This document shows, piece by piece, positions 53,205-62,386 of a stretch of DNA of 64,000 bases. Below the pieces are notes generated by a model, which searched no databases, had not been told where the DNA came from, and saw nothing but the letters and a program-made list of their open reading frames with translations. Numbering within the stretch: position 1 is the first letter of the stretch; the number at the start of each line of letters is the position of its first letter. The stretch covers positions 62,001 to 126,000 of the forward strand of contig CACOFZ010000003.1 of the NCBI GenBank assembly GCA_902626605.1, read 5' to 3'. The translations under genes and the position numbers were made by a program. Source of the stretch: an uncultured PS1 clade bacterium. Lineage in GTDB: Bacteria; Pseudomonadota; Alphaproteobacteria; MED-G09.

Positions 53205-54389
53205 TTGAAAATTTTAAAAAATATTAGAGTTTTAGACTTTGGAAGATATATTGCTGGGCCATATTGTGGAGCTCTTCTAGGTGACCTAGGTGCCGAGGTA
53301 ATAAGAATTGAGAGATTAAGTGGATCAGAGGATAGGTTCATTCATCCCTTAAAAGAAGAAGGCGGCGAAGGTGCAATGTTTATGCAAATGAATCGTAACA
53401 AAAAAGGAATGACATTAAATCCAACAAAAGAGGGTTCAGCAACTATAGTAGAGAAATTAATAAAGTCCGCTGATGTAGTTATTGCAAATCTTCCTCCTCA
53501 GACACTCAAAAGAATGGGTATAGATTATGAGACAATTTCAAAATATAACCCTGGTATAATCCTTACGACCGTTTCAGCTTTTGGTGCAGGGGGTCCATAC
53601 TCAGAAAGAGTTGGTTTTGATGGGGTTGGTCAAGCAATGTCAGGTGCGGCTTACTTAACAGGAAACGAAAGTGAACCTGTTAAAGCTTACTCACCATATA
53701 TAGATTATGGAACAGCTTCATTGACGGCGATGGGAACACTGGCTGCAATTATTGAAAGAAATGAAACTGGAAAAGGACAGATAGTTGAAGGTGCTCTTTT
53801 TGCAACATCGCTTGCATTTATGAATACACACTTAATAGAGCAGTCAATTACAAAAAAGAATAGAAAAGCGATTGGGAATAGAAGTCCTTATGCTGGTCCT
53901 GTCGATATGGTTGAGACAAAAGATGGATGGATAGTTGTTCAAGTCTTAGGTGATACACTATTTAAACGATGGGCAAACCTTGTGGGTGCAGAAGATTTAT
54001 TGGATGACGATAGATTCTCTACTGACATTAATAGAGGGGTAAATGGAGAAATCTTAAGTAAAAAAACAAGTGATTGGGCATCGCAATATACTAATGAAGA
54101 AGCGTTAAAATTGTTGGCAAAAGCAAGTGTACCTGCTGGCCCTGTTAATGATTTACAAGATGCATTAGATGATCCCCATGTAAAAGCTATGAATTTTTTT
54201 CAAGATCTTGAATATCCTGGTATACCAGGTAAATCTCCAGTAATGGGGCTTCCGGTAAAATTATCTAATTCAGAAAATATAATAGACAAAAGACCTCCAA
54301 TTTTAGGGGAGCATACAGAAGAGATTTTAATTGATCTGGGTTTTACCAATGATGAAATTAATGAATTTAAAGAAAAAAGAATTATTTAA
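53205..54389 (+). CDS. Class III (CaiB/BaiF) CoA transferase, TTG start
   Basis: A 394-residue CoA transferase that moves CoA between acyl groups through an aspartyl-CoA intermediate. The opening IRVLDFGRYIAGPYCGALLGDLGAEVIRIE is diagnostic, and FGAGGPYSERVGFDGVGQAMSG near 125-147 is the CoA-binding region. The catalytic aspartate is in YIDYGTASLTAMG near 165. I chose the TTG at 53205 because AAGAGG lies 6 bases upstream and the usual family N-terminus begins there; an ATG at 53184 would add seven residues and has no such site. The substrate is unknown. Confidence 0.92.
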   Translation: MKILKNIRVLDFGRYIAGPYCGALLGDLGAEVIRIERLSGSEDRFIHPLKEEGGEGAMFMQMNRNKKGMTLNPTKEGSATIVEKLIKSADVVIANLPPQTLKRMGIDYETISKYNPGIILTTVSAFGAGGPYSERVGFDGVGQAMSGAAYLTGNESEPVKAYSPYIDYGTASLTAMGTLAAIIERNETGKGQIVEGALFATSLAFMNTHLIEQSITKKNRKAIGNRSPYAGPVDMVETKDGWIVVQVLGDTLFKRWANLVGAEDLLDDDRFSTDINRGVNGEILSKKTSDWASQYTNEEALKLLAKASVPAGPVNDLQDALDDPHVKAMNFFQDLEYPGIPGKSPVMGLPVKLSNSENIIDKRPPILGEHTEEILIDLGFTNDEINEFKEKRII

Positions 54390-55081
54390 AAACCTATAAA
54401 TTCTGAAAACTCTTTTACGTCAGCTCTACTGCTTCTAAATTGGTTGATAGGATTTTTTGGATCAGCATATCCAATACCCATACCACAAAAGAGCATAAGT
54501 TCATCGGGAATTTTTAAAAAACTACCAACGGATTTGTACCAAATTGCCCATGCCTCTTGTGGAGCAGTGTGCAAACCTTCCTCTCTTGCTAATAGCATAA
54601 TTGATTGTATGAACATTCCAAGATCTGACCATTGTCCCTCTTGCATTTCCCTGTCAATTGCAAAAAAAAGTGCAACTGGTGCATCAAAAAATTCAAAATT
54701 TTTCATAAATTGTTTAATTCTTCCAACTTTATCATCTCTTGAAACATTTATTGCGTTATACATACCCTCTCCAACATCTTTTCTTCTTTTTTCATATGGG
54801 TCTTTTAAATTTGGTGGATAAATTTTATACTCTGTACCTTCACCTCTAGGATTTTTTGATGCTTTAATTTGAATTTCCTTCTTAAAACTTTTAAGAGGTT
54901 CACCTGAGACTACCCAAACTCTCCAAGGTTGAAGGTTACCACCTGATGGAGCTCTTCTGGCCTTATCAAGTATATCAAAAATAACTTCTTTTTTTATTTC
55001 GGTACTTTTAAAAGCTCTGCAGGTTAGTCTTGTATCTAGAGCTTCACTCACAGTTTTTGATTTTTTATAAATATCTCTCAT
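54386..55081 (-). CDS. Nitroreductase-family FMN oxidoreductase
   Basis: A 231-residue nitroreductase. The N-terminal LDTRLTCRAFKSTEI and APSGGNLQPWRVWVVSG supply the FMN phosphate and ring contacts, and GMGIGYADPKNPINQFRSSRA is the C-terminal FMN segment. It lies 13 bases after the ABC permease and is probably the last gene of the importer operon. I chose the ATG at 55081 with GGAG 7 bases upstream. Family members reduce nitro compounds, quinones or dehalogenate; the substrate may relate to what the transporter brings in. Its stop overlaps that of the CoA transferase by 4 bases. Confidence 0.92.
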   Translation of the reverse strand: MRDIYKKSKTVSEALDTRLTCRAFKSTEIKKEVIFDILDKARRAPSGGNLQPWRVWVVSGEPLKSFKKEIQIKASKNPRGEGTEYKIYPPNLKDPYEKRRKDVGEGMYNAINVSRDDKVGRIKQFMKNFEFFDAPVALFFAIDREMQEGQWSDLGMFIQSIMLLAREEGLHTAPQEAWAIWYKSVGSFLKIPDELMLFCGMGIGYADPKNPINQFRSSRADVKEFSEFIGF

Positions 55082-55094
55082 ATTAAACTCCAAA

Positions 55095-55871
55095 TTAACT
55101 TTTATCTATGTCCCATCTTTTAAGTAATATTTTTTCTAATAGAGACATGATTAAAAATAAAATAACTCCTAAAACTACCAAAAGAATTAATGCTGCAAAT
55201 AATTTTGGTACATCAAGACGATTACCAGCTTCAATAATTCTCCAAGCTAAACCAGTTGAGGTTCCAGATCCAGCTACAAATTCTGCCACAACTGAACCGA
55301 TTAAAGCTAAACCAATAGATGTCTTCATGCCTGTAAGAATAAATGGTAAGGCATAAGGCAACTGCAACTTAAATAATCTTTGAAATCTATTTGCTTCATA
55401 TAAGCTAAATAATTCACTAAGATTCTTTTCAACTGAACGAATTCCAAGATTCGTATTTGCTAAAACTGGAAAAAACGCAACGATAACGGCTAAAATTAAA
55501 ATAGCAAATTCAGCATTATCAAGCCCAACCCAAATTAATATTAGAGGTGCAATTGCTACCACGGGCGTAACCTGAAAAATTACTGCAATTGGATAAAGAG
55601 ATAATTCAATTATTTTTGATTGAGAAAACAATATGGCTATAAAAATAGCTAATAATGATGCAATCATAAAAGCAAAAAAAGTTATTCGAAATGTTATAAA
55701 GGTTGACCTTAATAAATCACTATAATTTAGCAAAAAAGAAGTAAATATATCAGTAGGAGCAGGAAGAATATATTTTGGTATATTTTGAAAATTAACAATC
55801 AATTCCCATGCAAAAAGTAATAAAAGGAATGTAATAATAGGAGCCATAAAGGATAGATAACGTTTTATCAT
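55095..55871 (-). CDS. ABC transporter permease (SsuC/ThiX-like)
   Basis: A 258-residue permease with about six membrane helices. LPFILTGMKTSIGLALIGSVVAEF near residue 175 is the EAA loop for the ATPase, in the pattern of the nitrate/sulfonate/bicarbonate and ThiX permeases. The start overlaps the ATPase gene stop by 4 bases. It is the membrane channel of the importer encoded here. Confidence 0.93.
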   Translation of the reverse strand: MIKRYLSFMAPIITFLLLLFAWELIVNFQNIPKYILPAPTDIFTSFLLNYSDLLRSTFITFRITFFAFMIASLLAIFIAILFSQSKIIELSLYPIAVIFQVTPVVAIAPLILIWVGLDNAEFAILILAVIVAFFPVLANTNLGIRSVEKNLSELFSLYEANRFQRLFKLQLPYALPFILTGMKTSIGLALIGSVVAEFVAGSGTSTGLAWRIIEAGNRLDVPKLFAALILLVVLGVILFLIMSLLEKILLKRWDIDKS

Positions 55872-56596
55872 TCACTCTTCTCCTTCTTAAGAATATTAGT
55901 TAAATAATTTATCTTTGAGAAGAATTCACTACTTTGTTGACCATCATCTCTTAATCTTTTTTCAGTAATAATAACATCATCTAAAATCTTTCCTGGATTT
56001 GATGACATAACTAAAACTCTTTGAGCTAAATAAACAGCCTCTGTGACTGAATGCGTAACAAACAAAACTGTTAATTCATTTTTTTTCCAGATATCCAATA
56101 AATCATCTTCAAGTTTATTTCTCGAGACCTCATCAAGGGCTGCAAAAGGTTCGTCCATTAATAATAATGAACAGTCTTGAAACATTGCCCTTGCAATTGA
56201 AACTCTCATTTTTTGACCACCTGAAAGCTGATTTGGTAGAGAATTCTCCTTACCTTCTAAACCAACTTTAGATAGCCAAAAATAAGCTTTTTCTTTTGAT
56301 AATTTTTTATTTTTAGATGTTAATTCTGCTGGAAGAAGAACATTGTCAATTACAGTTCTCCATGGAAGAAGGGTTGGATCCTGAAAAACAAAACCAATAT
56401 TTGGTTTTTCATTATTAGCGTACTCGATAGATCCGGAGGTGGGTTTAATTAAATCTGATGCTAATCTTAATAAGGTTGACTTACCTGCACCTGAAGATCC
56501 CAAAATTGAGACAAAACTATTTTTTTTTATATCTAAGCTTATAGGCCCAAGAATTGGGGCATCATATTCCTTATAAATTTTATTAAATTTAAACAT
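55868..56596 (-). CDS. ABC transporter ATPase (SsuB/ThiZ-like)
   Basis: A 242-residue importer ATPase. Walker A is GSSGAGKSTLL near residue 33, the Q loop is in GFVFQDPTLLPWRTV, the signature is LSGGQKMRVSIARAM near 124, and Walker B is LLLMDEPFAALD near 147, followed by the H loop VTHSV. The LPWRTVIDNV and FAALDEVSR sequences are typical of the nitrate/taurine/ThiZ subfamily. It overlaps both neighbours (1 and 4 bases), so translation is tightly coupled. Confidence 0.95.
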   Translation of the reverse strand: MFKFNKIYKEYDAPILGPISLDIKKNSFVSILGSSGAGKSTLLRLASDLIKPTSGSIEYANNEKPNIGFVFQDPTLLPWRTVIDNVLLPAELTSKNKKLSKEKAYFWLSKVGLEGKENSLPNQLSGGQKMRVSIARAMFQDCSLLLMDEPFAALDEVSRNKLEDDLLDIWKKNELTVLFVTHSVTEAVYLAQRVLVMSSNPGKILDDVIITEKRLRDDGQQSSEFFSKINYLTNILKKEKSE

Positions 56597-57588
56597 TAAT
56601 TACCTTTTTCAATAAAATCCAAAGTGTAAGCATCTCTCCAGTTGAGATCTTTATCATAAACACCATTTTCAGACATTATATTGAAAAAATTCATCCATTT
56701 TTCTTCTGACATTTTACCAATATCATTTCCAAGGGATGCTTCATTAGATATCATATTATATTCTCTAATTTTGCTAATAGCTTGGAACAAGACTTCTTCG
56801 GTCATTTCACTATTTTCGCTTAATATCAATTTATTCCCTAAAGTTGGATCTCCATAAATATAATCAATCCAACCTTCAATACTTGCATCAACAAAATCTT
56901 GAACAATTTTTGGATCTTTTACTATCATAGAATTGGAGGCCAGTATCATTGCCCCATAACTTGGATAACCATAATCAGCCATTAGAAAAACTTTTGGTTT
57001 TTTCCCAGTTACTTGTTCAAAAAGATAAGGCTCAGACGTTAAGTAGCCTTGCTGAATAGATGAGGTATCTCTCAAAAAAGGGGCCAAACTAATAGTTTTT
57101 TTTCGAATTTGATTATCTTTAAAACTATATTTAGATTTTAACCATAACCAAAATCCTCCAATGCTTGCATCTGCAATCATGATAGGAAGGCCCATAATAT
57201 CTTCGATATTCTCTACATTATTACTTGCATGAGTCATAATTATTTGAGGATCTTTTTGGAAAACAGCCATCACAGCCTTACCCGGAATATTATTAACGAC
57301 CATATTCATTGGAATAAAGCTATTTGAGCCCATTCCAAAATCAATTGAATTTGATGCTAATAACCTTGGAATGTTTATATTTGCATTACCCTGAATAATT
57401 TTTACATCTAAGCCCTTTTTTAAATATTTTCCAGAGGCTAAAGCTTGATAGAAACCACCCTGCTCTGCCTGAGCTTTCCAATCAGTTGCAAAAGTAATTT
57501 TTAATAAACCATTATTACTCTCTTTATCTTTATCCTCTGAGCAAGAAGACAAAAAAATTATAAAAATTATGAAATAAATTTTTTTCAT
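56596..57588 (-). CDS. NMT1/ThiY-like substrate-binding lipoprotein
   Basis: A 330-residue periplasmic binding protein. The signal ends in a lipobox LSSC with the lipidated cysteine C16, so it is anchored to a membrane. ITFATDWKAQAEQGGFYQALASGKY and the SNSIDFGMGSNS loop are characteristic of the NMT1/THI5-like family, which binds hydroxymethylpyrimidine, formylaminopyrimidine or related compounds. No TPP riboswitch was recognised upstream, so thiamine-precursor uptake is only one possibility; riboflavin or other pyrimidine-like ligands also fit. It lies between a VOC gene and the ATPase gene. Confidence 0.9.
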   Translation of the reverse strand: MKKIYFIIFIIFLSSCSEDKDKESNNGLLKITFATDWKAQAEQGGFYQALASGKYLKKGLDVKIIQGNANINIPRLLASNSIDFGMGSNSFIPMNMVVNNIPGKAVMAVFQKDPQIIMTHASNNVENIEDIMGLPIMIADASIGGFWLWLKSKYSFKDNQIRKKTISLAPFLRDTSSIQQGYLTSEPYLFEQVTGKKPKVFLMADYGYPSYGAMILASNSMIVKDPKIVQDFVDASIEGWIDYIYGDPTLGNKLILSENSEMTEEVLFQAISKIREYNMISNEASLGNDIGKMSEEKWMNFFNIMSENGVYDKDLNWRDAYTLDFIEKGN

Positions 57589-57592
57589 TCAA

Positions 57593-58432
57593 TTATTCCT
57601 CTAAACCAATTAAAATAGTTGGTATATTTAATATTGGTTTCTTTAAAGTAGATACTAAAGTACCTTTTTTTCTTCCTTTTCTAATCTCAGAGAAGCTAAA
57701 ACCATCTTTTAATAGAGCATTATAACAATTATTATAATTGTCGGCATGCCAACCAATACCAAAATATTGAGAATTTTGTTTAATATCTTTTCCTTCGACT
57801 ACTTCTAATGTTACACCACCTAACCTAAAAAAAAGCATTCTACCAGCCCATTCCTTAAATGTTTTATCTAAGGCCAACCTAATTCTCAGTTTTCCTTCAA
57901 AAATACCTTTAATGGACTCAGGATCATCTGTTTGAATTACTAGTTGATTTACTTTGCTCACATTATTTTTTGAATATACTTTGTTATTTTGAAAATCTAT
58001 TTCATTGCTAATAAGGATATTCAAACTTTTGATATCGTTATCTAATATATTAAAAAAAGAAAATTTTATTTGAGACTTATTATTTCCTTCAAAATTACCG
58101 CTAATTTTGTCACTTAATTTTAGCTTATTTTTTACAAAATTATTATAATCACTCTCGAGATTATCAGAGGAAAAATTTATACCAAAAATACCCTCACCCT
58201 TATTCTTCAGAAAATTATTTATTGTTTCAGACCAAATACCAGAGCTCTTTGGAGAGATTAAACAAATATTTGTCTTATTTAATCCAAAACTTATTATATC
58301 AATACCAAGGTTTTTTGATTGGCCAGTAAAATTCGATTTTCTACCAAAAAAAATGGAAAATTTTCGAGATGTTTCCTCTAAATTTTTAGTTGCAAGAAAG
58401 ATATTTTGTACTCGAGTAAGCATTTTAAACAT
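57593..58432 (-). CDS. VOC-superfamily (glyoxalase-like) protein of the importer operon
   Basis: A 279-residue protein with two halves resembling paired VOC modules: residues 5-130 (RVQNIFLATKNLEETSRKFSI) and about 155-279 (VNQLVIQTDDPESIKG, GVTLEVVEGKD, IGWHADNYNNCYNALLKDG). His and Glu residues in the second half could bind a metal. The reaction is unknown. It is four bases upstream of the binding-protein gene and probably the first gene of the five-gene operon, suggesting it acts on the imported compound. An ATG three codons later is also possible. It is divergent from the FAD dehydrogenase gene, 70 bases apart. Confidence 0.7.
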   Translation of the reverse strand: MFKMLTRVQNIFLATKNLEETSRKFSIFFGRKSNFTGQSKNLGIDIISFGLNKTNICLISPKSSGIWSETINNFLKNKGEGIFGINFSSDNLESDYNNFVKNKLKLSDKISGNFEGNNKSQIKFSFFNILDNDIKSLNILISNEIDFQNNKVYSKNNVSKVNQLVIQTDDPESIKGIFEGKLRIRLALDKTFKEWAGRMLFFRLGGVTLEVVEGKDIKQNSQYFGIGWHADNYNNCYNALLKDGFSFSEIRKGRKKGTLVSTLKKPILNIPTILIGLEE

Positions 58433-58502
58433 AATAATACATTAATTAAATTTATTAATGCTTTTTCTTTAATTAAAATAATGCAATTGCTAAAGTATAA
58501 TT

Positions 58503-59909
58503 ATGCATAATTCAGATATAAATAAATTTAAAAAAATTGTTGGTAGTAAAAATGTTATTACCGATAAAAAAGATATGGAAAAATATCTTAAAGAATGGAG
58601 GGGTATTTATACTGGAATTGCTGGAGCAATAATTAAGCCCAAATCAACTAAAGAAGTTTCAAATATACTTAAATACTCACATGAAAAAAATATTTCATGT
58701 ATTCCTCAAGGTGGGAATACAGGTCTTGTTGGTGGACAAATACCTTTTAATAAAAATCATGTAGTTATTAGTTTAGAAAGACTTTCTAAAATAAGAGAAA
58801 TTAATAATGTAAATCAAACAATTACAGTAGAGGCAGGTTTGATTCTTTATAATTTACAAAAAATATGTGAAGAAAATAATCTCCTTTTTCCATTGTCACT
58901 TGCATCTGAAGGGAGCTGCAGTGTTGGTGGAAATATTGCTACAAACGCCGGGGGAGTTGCTGTTCTCCATTATGGAAATACTAGAGAATTAGTAATGGGT
59001 CTCGAAATAGTTTTACCTGATGGATCTGTTGTTAATAATTTAAAAACACTCATTAAAGATAATACAGGCTATTCTTTAAAAGATTTATTTGTTGGGTCCG
59101 AAGGAACTCTAGGAGTTATAACAGCTGCAACATTAAAAGTTTTCCCAAAACCAAAGAAAATATATACAGCGCTAGTTTCGGTAAATTCCCCAAAAGAATC
59201 TATTAAAATTTTAAATTATATAAAAAATAATTTTTCGATCCCTCTAACCGCGTTTGAGTTAATGAATAATTTTTCTATAGAGCTCGTCAAAAGACATATA
59301 AATGATATTTTAATACCAATTAAAAAATTTAAATGGTTAATATTAATTGAATTTTCTTCAAATGAAGGATCGAAGGATGAAGAAGATAAAATTGAAAATA
59401 TTCTTAATAAAATTTTAAATCAAAATCTTGCCAAAGATATTTTTATTGCACAATCTCTCAAGCAAAGTAAGAATATTTGGAATATAAGAGAAAGTATTTC
59501 GGAAGCCCAAAAAAAAGAAGGCGGTAGCATTAAAAATGATATATCAATTCCAATTGAAGATATAAGTAAATTCATTAATAGCGCTATTAAAATATCAAAT
59601 GAAGAAATACCTGGCTCAAGATGTGTAGTTTTCGGTCATATAGGCGATGGTAACATTCACTTCAATATATCTCAGCCAGTAAAAGCTAATAGAGATAAAT
59701 TCCTAAAAAAAGAGAAAAATTTAAGAAAAAAAATTATTAATCTTACCCTTGATCTAAAAGGGTCTATTAGCGCTGAACATGGTATTGGACTTGCAAGAAA
59801 AAATGACTTAAAAAAATATAAGAAAGAAGATGTCGAAATCTTTAAATCAATTAAAAGATCATTTGATCCAAAAAATATAATGAATCCTGGAAAAGTAATA
59901 GATATTTAA
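58503..59909 (+). CDS. FAD-linked 2-hydroxyacid dehydrogenase (GlcD/D2HGDH-like)
   Basis: A 468-residue VAO-family flavoprotein. The FAD-binding PQGGNTGLVGGQIPF is near residue 73, GGNIATNAGGVAVLHYGNTRELVMGLE near 140, and the C-terminal FAD-oxidase domain ends with VFGHIGDGNIHFNIS and SAEHGIGLARKNDL. This pattern covers D-lactate, glycolate and D-2-hydroxyglutarate dehydrogenases. Without GlcE/GlcF neighbours a stand-alone D-2-hydroxyglutarate or D-lactate dehydrogenase is most likely. The stop overlaps the convergent Lrp gene by 4 bases. Confidence 0.92.
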   Translation: MHNSDINKFKKIVGSKNVITDKKDMEKYLKEWRGIYTGIAGAIIKPKSTKEVSNILKYSHEKNISCIPQGGNTGLVGGQIPFNKNHVVISLERLSKIREINNVNQTITVEAGLILYNLQKICEENNLLFPLSLASEGSCSVGGNIATNAGGVAVLHYGNTRELVMGLEIVLPDGSVVNNLKTLIKDNTGYSLKDLFVGSEGTLGVITAATLKVFPKPKKIYTALVSVNSPKESIKILNYIKNNFSIPLTAFELMNNFSIELVKRHINDILIPIKKFKWLILIEFSSNEGSKDEEDKIENILNKILNQNLAKDIFIAQSLKQSKNIWNIRESISEAQKKEGGSIKNDISIPIEDISKFINSAIKISNEEIPGSRCVVFGHIGDGNIHFNISQPVKANRDKFLKKEKNLRKKIINLTLDLKGSISAEHGIGLARKNDLKKYKKEDVEIFKSIKRSFDPKNIMNPGKVIDI

Positions 59910-60403
59910 ATTGTATTTTTTATAGGAATTCCAGGTAAATACTTTGATTGTCTAATAGTTAATGAGGTTTTAACGCTTGCCACATTTGGTGCAGAAGTAA
60001 GCTCTTGTGTGAGAAAAATTTGAAAAGCAGATAAGTCAGGTGCAACACATTTTAATATAAAGTCTATTTCACCATTCAACATATGACACTCTCTTACATA
60101 ATCTAGTGAGTTAACTCTCTCCTCAAAAGCCCTTAAATCAGACTCAGCTTGATTATGTAAACCAACCATAGCAAAAACAGTAACTTGAAAGCCTAGTTTT
60201 TCTGATGATAAATCAGCATGATATCCTTTAATAAAGCCGTTTTCTTCTAATGATCTTACTCTTCTTAGGCATGGAGGAGCTGATAAATCAACTTTCTCAG
60301 CAAGATCAACATTTGTGATTCTGCCATTTTCCTGAAGTTTTTTTAAAATTTTTATATCAATATTATCTAAATTATCTCGTTTCATATAAATTATGTTATA
60401 CAT
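59906..60403 (-). CDS. Lrp/AsnC-family transcriptional regulator
   Basis: A 165-residue regulator. The N-terminal helix-turn-helix has LDNIDIKILKKLQENGRITNVDLAEKVDLSAPPCLRRVRSLE, and the C-terminal RAM domain has VRECHMLNGEIDFILKCVAPDLSAFQ. It is close in style to Lrp itself and to its alphaproteobacterial homologues. The start is uncertain between ATG 60403 and ATG 60385; neither has a clear ribosome binding site. It is divergent from the ELM1 gene with only 40 bases between, so autoregulation from that gap is likely. Confidence 0.93.
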   Translation of the reverse strand: MYNIIYMKRDNLDNIDIKILKKLQENGRITNVDLAEKVDLSAPPCLRRVRSLEENGFIKGYHADLSSEKLGFQVTVFAMVGLHNQAESDLRAFEERVNSLDYVRECHMLNGEIDFILKCVAPDLSAFQIFLTQELTSAPNVASVKTSLTIRQSKYLPGIPIKNTI

Positions 60404-60443
60404 TGTCTAATAATCACGCAAGATTATTACAAGGAATTAATAA

Positions 60444-61376
60444 ATGACAGAAAAAAAATCTATAAATTGCTGGATTATTTCCTCAGGATTAATCGGTTGC
60501 GAAAATCAATGTATTGGTCTTGCTGAAGAGTTAAATTTTAACTATGAAATAAAAAAAATTAATCCTGGAAAAATTTTATCCATTACAGCACCGTTTGGTA
60601 TGCCGAGAAAAGTTAAAAACTTTATAGAGCCTTGGCCAAAATTTATCATTGGTGCGGGTAGAAAAACTGTACCCTATATGAAATATTTAAAATCTAAACT
60701 TAAAGGTGATATTTTTACTATATTCCTTCAAGATCCGAAAATTAAGACAAATAATTTTGATTTTGTATGGGCCCCTCTTCATGATGAAATAAAAGGAGCA
60801 AATACTTTTTCAACTTTACTGTCTCCTGGAAGGATATCTCAAGATTTAATAACTAAAGAAGTCACTAAATGGAGTGATAAATTTTCAACTCTCCCCAAAC
60901 CTTTTTTAACAATTTTAATAGGAGGTAAAACAAAGGCATTTAATTTTAATAAAGAAGAATGTTTTTATATCTTAGAAACAATATCTAGATCTATTCAGGA
61001 TGGTTGGACACCTCTAATTTCAATTTCTAGAAGAACTCCTAAATTTTTAAAAAATGAAATAAAAAATATTGTCAAAAATAAACCTCACTATTTTTATGAT
61101 AATAGTGGAGAGAATCCTTACTATGCATTTCTAGGGGTTTCAAATATAGCTTTAGTAACCCCTGACTCTGTAAATATGGTAAGCGAAACGATAACAGCTA
61201 ACCTATCAACCTATATTTTTGATCTAAAATGTAGATCAAAAAGAATTAATAAGTTTATAGCAAAATTAGAGGAAGAAAATTTTATAAAAAAGATTAATGG
61301 AAAAATTAACAAATTTCATTTTAAAAAAAGTAATGCCACTAGAGAAATAGCTGATCATTTAGCTAAATTAATATAA
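60444..61376 (+). CDS. ELM1/GtrOC1-family putative glycosyltransferase-like protein
   Basis: A 310-residue protein of the mitochondrial fission ELM1 family (PF06258), common in alphaproteobacteria. CWIISSGLIGCENQCIGLAEEL opens it, FIIGAGRKTVPYMKYLK and FLQDPKI follow, and LTILIGGKTKAFNF and LVTPDSVNMVSETITAN form the second Rossmann-like half. The fold is related to GT-B glycosyltransferases, but the bacterial function is unsettled. AAGGA precedes the ATG. trxB follows 62 bases downstream. Confidence 0.88.
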   Translation: MTEKKSINCWIISSGLIGCENQCIGLAEELNFNYEIKKINPGKILSITAPFGMPRKVKNFIEPWPKFIIGAGRKTVPYMKYLKSKLKGDIFTIFLQDPKIKTNNFDFVWAPLHDEIKGANTFSTLLSPGRISQDLITKEVTKWSDKFSTLPKPFLTILIGGKTKAFNFNKEECFYILETISRSIQDGWTPLISISRRTPKFLKNEIKNIVKNKPHYFYDNSGENPYYAFLGVSNIALVTPDSVNMVSETITANLSTYIFDLKCRSKRINKFIAKLEEENFIKKINGKINKFHFKKSNATREIADHLAKLI

Positions 61377-61438
61377 ATTTATGTTGTTTTGAAAGATTAA
61401 GAATCTTTTATAATAAAAAAAAGTATGAAAGGAAAAAA

Positions 61439-62383
61439 ATGTCTAATATTAATCATTCTAAAGTACTAATTCTAGGTTCTGGACCAGCAGGTTATACAGC
61501 AGCTATTTATACCTCTAGAGCAATGCTAGAACCGGTCTTATTGACTGGAATTGAACCTGGGGGACAAATGACAATTACAACAGATGTTGAAAATTATCCT
61601 GGTTTTTCTGATGTTATTCAAGGTCCATGGTTAATGGAACAAATGCGTGATCAAGCTCAAAAAGTAGGCACAAAAATAATTCTAGATACTATAATTGATG
61701 TAGATTTATCTGTAAGACCGTTTGTTTTATCATCAGACTCTGAAAAAAAATATTCATGTGATGCTCTAATAATTTCAACTGGAGCTCAAGCACGTTGGCT
61801 TGGGCTTGAGTCAGAGGATAAATTTAAAGGTTATGGTGTATCTGCGTGTGCTACATGTGACGGATTTTTCTATAAAGATAAAAAAGTTATGGTTGTTGGT
61901 GGAGGAAATACTGCAGTAGAGGAAGCTTTATTTCTTACAAATTTTGCTTCTGAAGTAGTATTAGTTCATAGAAGAGATGAATTAAGAGCCGAAAAAATTC
62001 TTCAAAATAAACTTTTTAATCATCCAAAAATTTCAACAATCTGGGACTCTGAGGTTAAAGAAATAATTGGTGAAGAAAATCCTCCAAGCGTTAATAGTGT
62101 TTTACTAAAAAATGTAAAAAATAATAGTGAAAATAAGATAATGGTCGATGGGATCTTTATTGCTATTGGTCACAGTCCTTCATCATCAATTTTTAAAGAC
62201 AAATTAAAAATAAATAAAAATGGTTACATAATTACTGAGCCTGACTCAACTTTAACCTCTGTTGAAGGAGTATTTGCTGCTGGTGATGTTACAGATGAAA
62301 AATATAGGCAGGCAGTAACAGCTGCTGGTTTGGGATGTATGGCTGCTTTAGAGGCTGAAAGTTATCTATCTTCAAAAGAGTAA
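61439..62383 (+). CDS. trxB: Thioredoxin-disulfide reductase
   Basis: A 314-residue FAD enzyme that reduces thioredoxin with NADPH. ILGSGPAGYTAAIYTSRA (from residue 11) binds FAD, the redox pair is C137-A-T-C140, VVGGGNTAVEEALFL binds NADPH, and GVFAAGDVTDEKYRQAVTAAGLG is the second FAD motif. AAAGGA is well placed before the ATG. It ends three bases before the convergent DUF3035 gene. Confidence 0.97.
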   Translation: MSNINHSKVLILGSGPAGYTAAIYTSRAMLEPVLLTGIEPGGQMTITTDVENYPGFSDVIQGPWLMEQMRDQAQKVGTKIILDTIIDVDLSVRPFVLSSDSEKKYSCDALIISTGAQARWLGLESEDKFKGYGVSACATCDGFFYKDKKVMVVGGGNTAVEEALFLTNFASEVVLVHRRDELRAEKILQNKLFNHPKISTIWDSEVKEIIGEENPPSVNSVLLKNVKNNSENKIMVDGIFIAIGHSPSSSIFKDKLKINKNGYIITEPDSTLTSVEGVFAAGDVTDEKYRQAVTAAGLGCMAALEAESYLSSKE

Positions 62384-62386
62384 TAA

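Noticed and set aside
58433..58502. TPP riboswitch upstream of the ThiY-like importer operon
   Set aside because: The 70-bp divergent gap is too short and shows none of the conserved TPP-box sequences.
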